Part shown: positions 28,168 to 37,470 of the stretch, in pieces
How the letters are laid out: every line of letters begins with the position of its first letter
How positions within the stretch are numbered: the first letter of the stretch is position 1
Source: a virus
Virus record (IMG/VR): IMGVR_UViG_3300042564_001032
Coordinates: 1 to 64,000 of that record
Direction: 5' to 3' (one strand)
DNA length: 64,000 bases
The notes under the pieces: generated by a model
Seen by the model: only the letters and a program-made list of their open reading frames with translations
The model's database searches: none
Told to the model about the DNA's origin: nothing
Made by a program: the position numbers and the translations under genes

Positions 28168-31100
28168 ATGCAAATATTATCTAATTTATCCTTATACGGA
28201 ACATTAGGATTAAATTCAGTAGCTGACGCTAATACTGATACTGACAAGTTTCTTGTCATAGATTCTAATGGCATAGTAAAATACAGAACAGGCCAAGAGC
28301 TCTACAATGATATTGGAGCAGGTGGAGCTGCAGCTTATACGTCTACGCTTCAGCATGAAGTAAAGGCGGGCGTAGCTCTAACTAAAGGCCAGGCTGTATA
28401 TGTGACAAGTGCTGATGGCACTAATATGATAGTTAGCAAAGCTTCAAACGCATCAGAGGCTACATCAAGCAAAACACTAGGGCTAATAGCTCAAGACCTT
28501 AATATAAACGGAAAAGGGTATGTTATTACAGAAGGATTACTATCTGGATTAAATACAATGGCTGCAGGAACAGAAGGTGACCCTGTATGGCTAGGAACAG
28601 ATGGCAATTTAATATACGGGCTAGGTTCTAAGCCTTATGCTCCCGACCATCTAGTTTTCATTGGTATTGTTACTAGAAAAAATGCTAATAACGGAGAAAT
28701 ATTTGTTAAGGTACAGAACGGATTTGAGCTCCAAGAGCTTCACAACGTTCAAATAACATCTACTCCTTCTGATAATACAGTTCTAGCGTATGAGACTTCT
28801 ACATCTTTATACAAGATGAAGTCGATACCTGCATTGTTAGGATATACTCCTACAACTAATGCTAGAACATTAACTATAAATGGAACTTCTTACGATTTAA
28901 GTGCAGATAGAAGTTGGTCAGTAGGTACGCATACAGGTAATTTAACTACAGGATATGTACCTAAGGCTACAGGAACTACAACATTAACAGATAGTTTAAT
29001 ATACGATAACGGAAGTGCTATCGGAATTAATACAAACTCTCCATACGAGTCTTCAGCTTTTAAGCTAGATGTAAATGGTGGAGTGATTATTAAAAACACT
29101 AATGGCACAACTGCTCAATTAATATTAATAAATTCAAATCCTGCTACGGGAGGTAATAATGGATTCGTTCAATTAAGTGCTGGTGGAAACACCGCCACAG
29201 CATTTGGACAATGGCAAACATATTATGGAATGTCTGTTGCTTCAGGAGCATTAAGGCTTCAACCGGCAGGTGGTCAAGTTCTAATTGGAACAACAACAAC
29301 ATCGGCTTTTACTACTGATATAAATGGAACATTAAGAGTATCAGGTCAATTAACATTAGGTTCAACAATAAGTAACAATACTTATGTTTATACTATGCCA
29401 GGAGCTTCGGGAACTTTAGCTCTTGTTAGTCAAATACCTAGCTTGAGCGGATACGTTCAAACTTCTAGAACATTAACAATAAACGGAGTTTCTTATGACT
29501 TATCAGCTGATAGGTCTTGGTCCATTGCTGCAGGTATATCATCGATAGCATCAGGTACAGGTATAAGTGTATCTACTGTTAGTGGTGTCGCAACTATAAC
29601 AAACACAGGATTGTTAAGTGCAGCATCTGGAACAGGTATATCAGTAAGCACATCTAACCAACAAATAACAGTTACTAATACAGGTTTATTGAGTGCCGCT
29701 TCAGGTACAGGTATTTCTGTTTCTACGGCTAATCAGCAAATAACAGTTACTAACTTAGGATTATTAAGTGCCGCTTCTGGAAATGGTATTTCGGTAAGTA
29801 CAGCAAATCAACAAATAACAATTACCAATACAGGTATTCTTTCTTTGATTTCTGGAACAGGTATTAGCATATCTACTGTAAATGGTGCTGCTACTATTAC
29901 AAATACAATTACAAATAACAATCAGCTTACTAATGGTGCAGGATATATCACGTCTTCTGCATTAACGGGCTATGCTACACAATCTTACGTAAATACAGCT
30001 ATTTCTAATTTAGTAGATTCAGCTCCAGGGACATTAGATACACTTAATGAGCTTGCGGCAGCTCTTGGCGATGACCCTAATTTCGCTACTACTATTGCAG
30101 CTTCTATTGGCGGTAAACAGGCGCAACTCAACGGAACAGGTTTTGTTAAAGCGTCTGGCACAACAATTACATATGATAACTCTACATACTATTTAGCTAG
30201 TAATCCTAGTGGATACATAACAGGTATTACATCAGGAATGGTTACTACAGCATTAGGATATACTCCTTATAATAGTAGTAATCCTAGTGGATATGTCACA
30301 TCCTCAAATTGGGCTATACTTGGCGGTGGTGTTAGCTATAATATAGATAGAACTACAAAAGTAAGTAGCGGTCTTGCTATATATAGTGCTTATACTGGAG
30401 GAGCTAATAGTCCTACTACTTATGATATATCTTCTCAATATGTTATATCTGGTAGAGCCATGGAGATTGCTGCTTCTTGGCATTCTCCAAGTGCTGTAAT
30501 GTATTTTAGAACTTTAAGAGATTGTTGTGAAAACTGGTCTGCTTGGGTTACGATGCTTTCTTCTGCTAACTATAATGATTATGCTCCAACAAAAACAGGT
30601 GGTGGAGCAAGTGGTAGTTGGGATATATCCGTTACCGGTAATGCTGCAACAGTAAGTGTTAATAGCAGTTCAGGAGATAATTGGTATAATGTACTATGGC
30701 ATAGTGGTAATACAATATATAATACTCCAGTTAGTAGTGGTGTTACCATCTATGCTGCTGGAGCATATTTAAGAGCCAACTATTTTAATACATATGGTGG
30801 TGGTAGTGAAAGAAATGGTTCAGGACTTAGTTATGTAGCTGGTTTTAATTCTAGTGATTATTATATTAGAAGTTACAACTCAACAGCAGTAGCTTCTTTC
30901 TTAGGACTTGGTTCTATGGCTTATGCTTCTACAGGTTCTTACTTACCACTTTCTGGTGGTACTCTTACGGGTACTTTAAGTGGAACATCAGCAGGGTTTA
31001 CAGGGAATGTTACTTGGCAAGGAATAAATAATGGAAATCCACGTTCGTTAGCTATAGGATATTCAGGAGGAAATTATGGTCAAGCAGGATATGGAGTTAC

Positions 31101-34100
31101 ATATACAAGTGGTGGTGCACACAACTATGCTATAAATGATATAGTTTCTCTTTGGGAAGCATATGACGGAATAAGGGTTCTTGCTGCCGGAGCTGGTACT
31201 GTTGGGACTGCAATATCTTGGACAACTGTGCTTGATGCAAGAAGAAATACATTTTCTTGGATGGGCAATACAGTTATTCATACAGGCAACTATTCATCAT
31301 ATGCACTACCATTAGGAGGTGGAACTATGAGTGGTCAAATTTACGGACCATCTATTGATTCAGGTGCATATGGGGGGCTTATACAAATTAGAGAACGCGG
31401 TTATGTTTCTAATGGTCAAAGTGATTGGAATTATAGTCCAGCAATTACATTCCATTGGGGTAACAGATTTGCTGTAAGATTAGGTTTTGATTATCAAGGA
31501 TATTTGGCTGTTGATAATGTAAGGTTTTTAAATGCAGGCAACTACACATCTTACTCACCATCTTTGACAGGCTCTGGTGCGAGTGGTACATGGGGTATTA
31601 ATATCTCTGGTGTAGCATCTCAAGTTTCTATTAACTATAGTAATGATTCAAACTCTACTTATCAGCTTTTATGGGGAAGCGGTAATAGTGTATATGGCAC
31701 AGCAGGAGTATATGTAAATCCTTACGATGACAGGGTGTATGCTAACTATTTTAGTTCAGTATACTACATGGATGTATATACATCAGCAGGGTCAGATTAT
31801 TTAAGGATAACAGATAATCAAGTGTATAGACCAGGTGGTGGTGGATTATATTTAAACTGGTCATCAAATGCGAATGTATTTATTACAGGTTCTGGTGGAG
31901 GTTATGTTGGTGTAGGTAATAATTCGCCATCATATAAACTTCATGTTAGCGGTGATATATATGCGAATGGTGGATGGTTAAGGGTAAGTGGTAGCGCTGG
32001 TATATACTTTGAATCTTATGCAGGTGGATGGAGAATGACTGACTCATCTTACATAAGAGCTTATAATGGTAAAGCTCTTAGTATGGAAGGAGCTAGCGTA
32101 GACTACGTTGGCTCTATCTACATGAACGGTGGCGTTTACATTCAAACAAGCAACAATAGAAACCTTCAGGTAAAAAGTACAGGTGGTGCAGATAATGGTA
32201 TATTAGGGAGAGGAAGTAGTGACCAGTTTGCTTATCAACTTTATGGTGATGGCGCTGGTAGCTATGGTTTTTTAAATGGCGCATGGGCAGCTTGGGATTT
32301 ACGAAAAGCTACTAACGGAAGGCTTTATATGAATGATAATAATGGATATTATCTTCAAACTAATAGTGATAGTTATGTATATAGACTAGAATCTGCTACT
32401 GACTTACGTGCTCCAATCTTTTATGACTCTAATGATGGAAGCTATTATTTAGACCCAAACTCTACATCTAATATTGCTGCGTCATATATAGGTCGTGTAC
32501 TTATCAATTATGACGGCACCGATACGTGGTTCAGAATGCAGTCTGGCAACCGCATGAGGATTACTACTACAGGCGGTACAGACTTTATTATTCCCAACAC
32601 AGGTAATATGACCTATAATGGCAATAATGTATGGCACGCAGGAAACGATGGTTCTGGCTCAGGACTAGATGCGGACTTGCTTGACGGGTATGACCAGTCA
32701 TACTTTTTCTCTAAAGTAAACATGGATGCTGCTAGAAATATTGTCTCTGGAACTAATCTTGATACTGACTTAGAGAATGGTGGAGCGTATAGTTCTTATG
32801 GCGCAGGGGGCACTAGCTGGAACGCACCTTTTTCTTATGGTGGTGTTATAGGATTTGCATTTACATCTGGTATTAGAGCACAGTTTGGTTTTGACATTAG
32901 ACATACTCAGTCAAATTATGGTGACTTATGGTATAGAACAAAGAACAATGTTGGTTACGCAACATGGAGAAAAATATGGCATACTGGAAATCAGGGAAGT
33001 GGCTCTGGACTTGACGCTGATACAGTAGATGGATACCATGCTACTAACGCTGCTAATGGGTTAGCATACTACGCTTCAAATGGATATTTATATGCTCCTT
33101 CATGGATTAATGTAGGAATTGCCGGTATATTTTCTGGTACTAATAATGCACATATAAGACCAAATCAAAGTAATACATACGGAGCTTGGGAGATGATTGG
33201 TTCAAGAAACGGATGGTCAGGTATTTGGTTTAATGATAGTGGTAATACCCTAATGATGAACTCTTCCGAGTCAGGACATTATATGAATGGGTATGGTTGG
33301 CAGTATAGGTGGTACCAGGGTACTATGTATACAAGCAGAAGTACGTATGGAGGTGGAACGGAGTTTACTATTCTCGATAGTGGCAACTATACATCATGGG
33401 CTCAACAAAGAGTATATCAAGGTCAGAGTGCTGGTGACTGGCAGACTTTTACTAATGATGTTGGAGAGTTTAGAGTGGATGAGGTGCTTAATATAAATGC
33501 AGGTGGTCACAGTAATCAACCACCGAATGTTTATACATATGGGGGTGTATTGTCTTGGAGGTTAAATAATCATAGTTTTCAGTTATATGCATCTCATACA
33601 GGTGACATTACTTTTAAAACACAATGGGGGAATGACAACTACTCAGGATGGAGAAGAATATTGCATGAAGCTAACTATAATAGTTGGGCTCCTAGTTTAA
33701 CTGGTGGCGGAGCTTCTGGTACATGGGGGATATCAGTTACTGGCAGTTCTGCTAGCATCTCACTTACAGGAATTTCTTCTGTCAATGTAAATAACAGTCA
33801 AACTGCAGTTTATCGTACCGAATCTGGGTCAGGTGCAGCACTAGCATATGCTCCAGTATTACATGTTGGTGGTGGTGATACCATGTGGCAAGTTCAAGGT
33901 ACATATGGAACATCAGGAAATGGTACATTGTATTTTAGACAAGGTTATAGTGGTAGTTGGGGCAATTGGTTGACTATAATTTCGTCAGCTAATATAGGTT
34001 CTCAATCTGTTTCCTATGCTTCAAACTCAGGAGCTCTTAATGGATATGGTAGCTCTAATTACTTAGGTAAGAATGGTAACTCTTATTATCAACAAGATAC

Positions 34101-34836
34101 TTGGATACAATCTACAGGAAGTCATGGTCTTTACGCTCCTTCATCAGGAGCTGGTACTCACTGGTTTCCTGGTATATCAGGGTCTTATGGGTCTTGGAGA
34201 ATAGAAGGGTATAAGAATAGTTATTATGGTATTGAACTTGCAAATGGTACTGTAGTAGGAATGATTGATACCACAGGGAATGGTGGTAACTGGGACCCTA
34301 GTACAGGATGGCACTTTTATTGGTACGAGAGTCATTCTTGCTTAGGTATTGGAGGCTCTAGTACAATTAGTGGCTATAGAGCTAAAACAAATGGTAGCCA
34401 TTATGTAGACGGTCTTTTATATGCAAGTAACTATGTACAAGCGGCTAATAATGGTTATTTTGGTGGCGATGTAATAGCCTACTATTCTGACGCACGTCTT
34501 AAGGAAAATGTAAAACCACTAGAAAACGTTTTAGATAAAATAAGCAAAATTGGTGGTTATACATATACAGCGAATGACCTTGCATTACAAATTGGAGCTG
34601 CAGAAAATAAAGAACAGCGACTAGGAGTTCTTGCTCAAGAAATTAAGGAAGTGTTTCCTGAAGTTGTAACTCAAGCTCCTTTTGATAGAGACCCTTTAAC
34701 AGGCGGTTCTGTTTCTGGACAAGATTATATGACTGTTAAGTATGAGCGTCTTGTACCTGTTTTAATACAAGCCATCAAAGAACAGCAGAAACAAATTGAA
34801 GACCTTAAATCTGAATTAAATGGCCTTACCAAGTAG
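28168..34836 (+). CDS. Giant tail fibre/spike with C-terminal S74 intramolecular chaperone
   Basis: 2222 residues. Early repeats (residues 457-581) are five 25-residue units. The long middle is built of glycine/serine/tyrosine-rich fibre modules, with pieces of the form WHTGN, then GSGLDADLLDGY, seen in many tail fibres. The last 110 residues have the peptidase S74 layout: SDARLKENVKPLENVLDKI, then GVLAQEIKEVFPEVV, then a coiled coil. In this family the chaperone directs trimer folding and cuts itself off, with the serine of SDARLKEN catalytic. It would be the main receptor-binding protein. Confidence 0.88.
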   Translation: MQILSNLSLYGTLGLNSVADANTDTDKFLVIDSNGIVKYRTGQELYNDIGAGGAAAYTSTLQHEVKAGVALTKGQAVYVTSADGTNMIVSKASNASEATSSKTLGLIAQDLNINGKGYVITEGLLSGLNTMAAGTEGDPVWLGTDGNLIYGLGSKPYAPDHLVFIGIVTRKNANNGEIFVKVQNGFELQELHNVQITSTPSDNTVLAYETSTSLYKMKSIPALLGYTPTTNARTLTINGTSYDLSADRSWSVGTHTGNLTTGYVPKATGTTTLTDSLIYDNGSAIGINTNSPYESSAFKLDVNGGVIIKNTNGTTAQLILINSNPATGGNNGFVQLSAGGNTATAFGQWQTYYGMSVASGALRLQPAGGQVLIGTTTTSAFTTDINGTLRVSGQLTLGSTISNNTYVYTMPGASGTLALVSQIPSLSGYVQTSRTLTINGVSYDLSADRSWSIAAGISSIASGTGISVSTVSGVATITNTGLLSAASGTGISVSTSNQQITVTNTGLLSAASGTGISVSTANQQITVTNLGLLSAASGNGISVSTANQQITITNTGILSLISGTGISISTVNGAATITNTITNNNQLTNGAGYITSSALTGYATQSYVNTAISNLVDSAPGTLDTLNELAAALGDDPNFATTIAASIGGKQAQLNGTGFVKASGTTITYDNSTYYLASNPSGYITGITSGMVTTALGYTPYNSSNPSGYVTSSNWAILGGGVSYNIDRTTKVSSGLAIYSAYTGGANSPTTYDISSQYVISGRAMEIAASWHSPSAVMYFRTLRDCCENWSAWVTMLSSANYNDYAPTKTGGGASGSWDISVTGNAATVSVNSSSGDNWYNVLWHSGNTIYNTPVSSGVTIYAAGAYLRANYFNTYGGGSERNGSGLSYVAGFNSSDYYIRSYNSTAVASFLGLGSMAYASTGSYLPLSGGTLTGTLSGTSAGFTGNVTWQGINNGNPRSLAIGYSGGNYGQAGYGVTYTSGGAHNYAINDIVSLWEAYDGIRVLAAGAGTVGTAISWTTVLDARRNTFSWMGNTVIHTGNYSSYALPLGGGTMSGQIYGPSIDSGAYGGLIQIRERGYVSNGQSDWNYSPAITFHWGNRFAVRLGFDYQGYLAVDNVRFLNAGNYTSYSPSLTGSGASGTWGINISGVASQVSINYSNDSNSTYQLLWGSGNSVYGTAGVYVNPYDDRVYANYFSSVYYMDVYTSAGSDYLRITDNQVYRPGGGGLYLNWSSNANVFITGSGGGYVGVGNNSPSYKLHVSGDIYANGGWLRVSGSAGIYFESYAGGWRMTDSSYIRAYNGKALSMEGASVDYVGSIYMNGGVYIQTSNNRNLQVKSTGGADNGILGRGSSDQFAYQLYGDGAGSYGFLNGAWAAWDLRKATNGRLYMNDNNGYYLQTNSDSYVYRLESATDLRAPIFYDSNDGSYYLDPNSTSNIAASYIGRVLINYDGTDTWFRMQSGNRMRITTTGGTDFIIPNTGNMTYNGNNVWHAGNDGSGSGLDADLLDGYDQSYFFSKVNMDAARNIVSGTNLDTDLENGGAYSSYGAGGTSWNAPFSYGGVIGFAFTSGIRAQFGFDIRHTQSNYGDLWYRTKNNVGYATWRKIWHTGNQGSGSGLDADTVDGYHATNAANGLAYYASNGYLYAPSWINVGIAGIFSGTNNAHIRPNQSNTYGAWEMIGSRNGWSGIWFNDSGNTLMMNSSESGHYMNGYGWQYRWYQGTMYTSRSTYGGGTEFTILDSGNYTSWAQQRVYQGQSAGDWQTFTNDVGEFRVDEVLNINAGGHSNQPPNVYTYGGVLSWRLNNHSFQLYASHTGDITFKTQWGNDNYSGWRRILHEANYNSWAPSLTGGGASGTWGISVTGSSASISLTGISSVNVNNSQTAVYRTESGSGAALAYAPVLHVGGGDTMWQVQGTYGTSGNGTLYFRQGYSGSWGNWLTIISSANIGSQSVSYASNSGALNGYGSSNYLGKNGNSYYQQDTWIQSTGSHGLYAPSSGAGTHWFPGISGSYGSWRIEGYKNSYYGIELANGTVVGMIDTTGNGGNWDPSTGWHFYWYESHSCLGIGGSSTISGYRAKTNGSHYVDGLLYASNYVQAANNGYFGGDVIAYYSDARLKENVKPLENVLDKISKIGGYTYTANDLALQIGAAENKEQRLGVLAQEIKEVFPEVVTQAPFDRDPLTGGSVSGQDYMTVKYERLVPVLIQAIKEQQKQIEDLKSELNGLTK
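29536..29910 (+). repeat. Five tandem 75-base coding repeats in the fibre gene
   Basis: Units start at 29536, 29611, 29686, 29761 and 29836. Each encodes 25 residues of the form LLSAASGTGISVSTxNQQIT. The three central units are nearly identical; the outer two are more diverged. Confidence 0.85.
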
Positions 34837-35716
34837 TGGAACTATTAGTATGTCTCAGATTAATACTGAGCTAGCAAGGTCATCTACTGCCAATATTAGC
34901 TTAGATACGGCTGAAAATGGAGGATACGGAGCTATTAACCAAAACTCTTCTAGTAGGCCTTCTGCTAACAATCCTGCTGCCATGAGTGAATGGTATAGTT
35001 ATAATCATACAGCAGCAGACCCTGATTTCTTATTGCATTTAAGGTCAAATGACTACACATCTTATCCAGGAAGTGGTACAACTTGGTATGACATTAGTGG
35101 AAATAGTAACAATGGAACTCTTACTAACAAGTACGCATCAAATCCAATTTATACAGGCTCTGGTTTTGAGTTTCAAGGTTCAAATGCATATTCGAGTTAC
35201 CAATATGGTAGATATGTAAGTTTTCCTAACTACCAATTTGGTAGGGTAAATAGTCAAAACAGGGTTACTCTTGATGTATATTTTTATCCTACAGAGTCAT
35301 CTTATCCAATGATATTAGCAGGGAATAGTTTTAATGGAGAAACTCCTACATATCAGGGATATCAATTATGGACATATGGAACAACTTTGTATGGAAGGAT
35401 TTCTGGCGGAGGAACTACTTACGTAGATACTAGCTATTCTTTTTCTTTAAACACTTTTATACATGCTGTATTAACATACGATGGCTCTACTGCAAGATTA
35501 TACGTAAATGGCTCATTAGTAAGCTCTTCTTCTATATCAGTTACTATGAACTATGCAGCACCTGGATTATTCTTAATTGGGGCTCAATATAACGCTGGTT
35601 ATGGCACAAATACAGCAGAATTTTATACAGGGTATATAATGGTTGTCAGGCTTTATTCAAGGGCTCTTTCGGGGTCTGAGGTATCAACCTTATATTCCCA
35701 GGACACGGCGAGTTAA
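34820..35716 (+). CDS. LamG/concanavalin-like lectin-fold tail protein
   Basis: 298 residues overlapping the fibre end by 17 bases in another frame. The N-terminal 60 residues (ALPSSGTISMSQINTELAR) form a small adaptor-like module found at the start of phage tip proteins. Residues 70-298 match a LamG-type jelly roll: WYDISGNSNNGTL, a central beta block, FIHAVLTYDGSTARLYVNGS, and ARALSGSEVSTLY-like end. It probably binds host glycans or decorates the fibre tip. Confidence 0.75.
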   Translation: MALPSSGTISMSQINTELARSSTANISLDTAENGGYGAINQNSSSRPSANNPAAMSEWYSYNHTAADPDFLLHLRSNDYTSYPGSGTTWYDISGNSNNGTLTNKYASNPIYTGSGFEFQGSNAYSSYQYGRYVSFPNYQFGRVNSQNRVTLDVYFYPTESSYPMILAGNSFNGETPTYQGYQLWTYGTTLYGRISGGGTTYVDTSYSFSLNTFIHAVLTYDGSTARLYVNGSLVSSSSISVTMNYAAPGLFLIGAQYNAGYGTNTAEFYTGYIMVVRLYSRALSGSEVSTLYSQDTAS

Positions 35717-35725
35717 TATAATAAT

Positions 35726-35733
35726 TACCTTTG
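35726..35733 (+). promoter_or_regulatory. Bacteroidota-type -7 box (TACCTTTG)
   Basis: TACCTTTG ends 17 bases before the ATG at 35751. No -33 TTTG. Confidence 0.5.
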
Positions 35734-35750
35734 TAAAATAATAAAATAAA

Positions 35751-35936
35751 ATGGAAACAATCGCAGATACATCATACAACCTTAATAATTTTGAATTCGT
35801 AATTAAGCCTGTTCAGAACTTTTCAGGAATTGACAATAGCCTGTTAATGGTAGGATTGTTGGCTATATTACTATTCGCGTGTTTTAAAGAAAACATCTCA
35901 ATAGGATATAATAAGTATATTTGTAAACTAAAATAA
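35751..35936 (+). CDS. Small single-membrane-span protein
   Basis: 61 residues with one clear membrane helix (about 30-46, LLMVGLLAILLFACF) followed by a short basic tail. Promoter boxes lie on both sides, so it may be its own transcript. It could be a holin-like or inner-membrane accessory protein, but there is only one span and no family match. Confidence 0.6.
   Translation: METIADTSYNLNNFEFVIKPVQNFSGIDNSLLMVGLLAILLFACFKENISIGYNKYICKLK
35916..35923 (+). promoter_or_regulatory. Bacteroidota-type -7 box (TATATTTG)
   Basis: TATATTTG lies inside the 3' end of the preceding gene and ends 20 bases before the ATG at 35944. Confidence 0.5.
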
Positions 35937-35943
35937 ATAAAGA

Positions 35944-36231
35944 ATGAAAACAATTTATGTAGAACCAGCAAGCATTGAAATTAATGGTTCGTCTATCGGA
36001 ACAGTTACCAAGGTAAGCATTAGCGGAAATTGTGAATTATTTGCAACTCAAGTTAGTGTATGGGTAAACATGATGTCAACTTCAGCTAGCTTTGCTAATA
36101 AATCTCTTGTTGTTACCGCAGGTGTTACCTCAACAGGTATTAATTGGGCAGCAGTAGAAGCTGATGTTCTTGATCAATTAGGATTAACTAAGTCAGAAGA
36201 CCAAACTCCAGAGGCTCCTGTAGCTCCTTAA
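35944..36231 (+). CDS. Hypothetical protein, small beta domain
   Basis: 95 residues, beginning KTIYVEPASIEINGSSIG, rich in Ser, Thr and Val and predicted beta, with a helical acidic tail (about 72-95). No signal peptide or cysteine pair. It has its own promoter-like box. Possibly a small virion decoration protein; not recognised. Confidence 0.6.
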   Translation: MKTIYVEPASIEINGSSIGTVTKVSISGNCELFATQVSVWVNMMSTSASFANKSLVVTAGVTSTGINWAAVEADVLDQLGLTKSEDQTPEAPVAP

Positions 36232-36247
36232 TTTTCATAAAGTAACT

Positions 36248-36463
36248 ATGAATCAAATAGAAGAGATTATTAAATCTTGGGCTATTTCATTCAACCCTAC
36301 AGACGAGCAGCGCGAAATAGCTGCAAATAGACTCAGCATATGTCACTCTTGCGAGCATATTAAAAAAGAATTGCTTGCTGATAGATGTGGTATATGCGGT
36401 TGTCTTTTAAAGGGTAAGGTGTTTAGCCCTAAAGAAAAAGCTTGCCCAGATGGCAGGTTTTAA
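36248..36463 (+). CDS. Small zinc-ribbon protein
   Basis: 71 residues with two CxxC pairs (Cys32/Cys35 in CHSCEH and Cys48/Cys51 in CGICGC) and a later Cys in KACPDG, a zinc-ribbon pattern. I recognise this layout (CGxCGCxLKGK, then ACPxGxW/F) from many Bacteroidota phage late regions. Probably a structural zinc site; binding partner unknown. Confidence 0.7.
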   Translation: MNQIEEIIKSWAISFNPTDEQREIAANRLSICHSCEHIKKELLADRCGICGCLLKGKVFSPKEKACPDGRF

Positions 36464-36477
36464 TCTTTGGCAAAATA

Positions 36478-36509
36478 TTTGCTTATCAATATAAGTTAAT
36501 ATATATTTG
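36478..36509 (+). promoter_or_regulatory. Full Bacteroidota promoter, TTTG-N20-TATATTTG
   Basis: TTTG at 36478-36481 and TATATTTG at 36502-36509 with a 20-base spacer match the complete consensus. The box ends 18 bases before the ATG at 36528. It probably drives the long exported-protein operon downstream. Confidence 0.8.
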
Positions 36510-36527
36510 TAGGACAAACCTAAAAAC

Positions 36528-36980
36528 ATGGCAAAAGTTAAAAAAACACACCAAGAACTATTAAATTTAGTTCGAGCAGTAAATGTTCTTGTAAACAATA
36601 AAGAGCATGCTGACGCAAATACAAAAGGCGTTAAGAAGTTACAAAAGATAGGTGAAAAGATGAAGACTCATCTAGAAGCTTATAATGACAAACTTGATGA
36701 CATTCGTTTAGAATGCGCTCATACAGACAAAGATGGCTCTTTGTTATTAGATGAGAATGGCGGATACAAATTTAACAAAGAAGGATTAAAAGAACTTAAC
36801 AAGAAAGCTAAGACTTTATTAGCTGAAGAATTCGAGTTCTATCAGTTCACTTTCTCTACAGAAGGACTAGAAAAGTATGGTTTCCTTGAAGGATTCGTAG
36901 AAGGTCTAGAGTTTCCTGAACTAGCAGAAACTGAAGATGATGAGGATACTGCAGAAGTAGCTCAAGTTGTAGAAATTTAA
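36528..36980 (+). CDS. Hypothetical helical protein, first gene of the exported-protein operon
   Basis: 150 residues, helical (1-110) with an acidic tail (DEDTAEVAQ). The pattern NKEHADANTKGVKKLQKIGEK resembles short phage structural or assembly proteins of the DUF1617 kind, but I am not sure. No signal peptide. It follows a full-consensus promoter and ends one base before the next ATG, so it leads the transcript into the exported proteins. Confidence 0.6.
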   Translation: MAKVKKTHQELLNLVRAVNVLVNNKEHADANTKGVKKLQKIGEKMKTHLEAYNDKLDDIRLECAHTDKDGSLLLDENGGYKFNKEGLKELNKKAKTLLAEEFEFYQFTFSTEGLEKYGFLEGFVEGLEFPELAETEDDEDTAEVAQVVEI

Positions 36981-36981
36981 T

Positions 36982-37470
36982 ATGTCAAAAACGTTATTAT
37001 ATAAGAAAAGCCTCCTTACATTGGGGGCTTTCTTATTTTCTATACTTGCGTATTCACAAGATATTGTGGTTGCAGAAGTAAAGAACTCAATAAAATTGGG
37101 CCCTTTAGCCGGGAACAGAAAACTAGAGTTCGGAGTTAAGAATATATTAGAAGAGTATTTACAGGAGAGCGGATACAATTTGTCTCCTAGCTCAAAAAAT
37201 CAGATATTTGCAGAACTTATTTATATGGATGTGTTAAGCACGAAGAGCAACTTATCCATATTTCATAAGGATGATAACGCTGTTGTGATAAGAATGAAAG
37301 GATATATAATCAGAGATGGTAAAAAATCTAAAGAGTGTATCGTAGAAGAACAAGCAACAGAAGTATCAACATCAACGCTTATCATTAGTAACGATGGCAA
37401 GTTTAACCAACAGAATCTAAGCACAGCAATTAAAAAGTCGTGTAATTCATTGGTTAACAAGCTGCTATGA
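36982..37470 (+). CDS. Exported protein with Sec signal peptide, conserved-looking
   Basis: 162 residues. Residues 1-24 are a Sec signal peptide (basic LLYKKS, hydrophobic LLTLGAFLFSILA, cut near YSQ). The mature part is alpha/beta with FGVKNILEEYLQESGY and YMDVLSTKSNLSIF, ending in a helix with ALKK-like spacing. The overall layout recalls small CsgG/LpoB-like periplasmic domains. It is coupled to the next exported gene by ATGA. Oddly, a terminator hairpin lies within its signal-peptide codons. Role unknown, probably periplasmic. Confidence 0.65.
   Translation: MSKTLLYKKSLLTLGAFLFSILAYSQDIVVAEVKNSIKLGPLAGNRKLEFGVKNILEEYLQESGYNLSPSSKNQIFAELIYMDVLSTKSNLSIFHKDDNAVVIRMKGYIIRDGKKSKECIVEEQATEVSTSTLIISNDGKFNQQNLSTAIKKSCNSLVNKLL
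37007..37040 (+). terminator. Terminator-like hairpin inside a signal-peptide coding region
   Basis: AAAGCCTCC pairs with GGGGGCTTT (nine pairs, one G-T) around TTACATT and is followed by CTTATTTTC. It lies 25 bases after the start codon of 36982-37470, within the gene, so it may attenuate transcription of the exported-protein genes. Confidence 0.6.

Noticed and set aside
29536-29910. Tandem repeats considered as a CRISPR array
   Set aside because: The units are adjacent 75-base coding repeats in one frame with no unique spacers.
28168-34836. Fibre variability by a diversity-generating retroelement
   Set aside because: No reverse transcriptase and no template/variable repeat pair with A-specific changes were seen.
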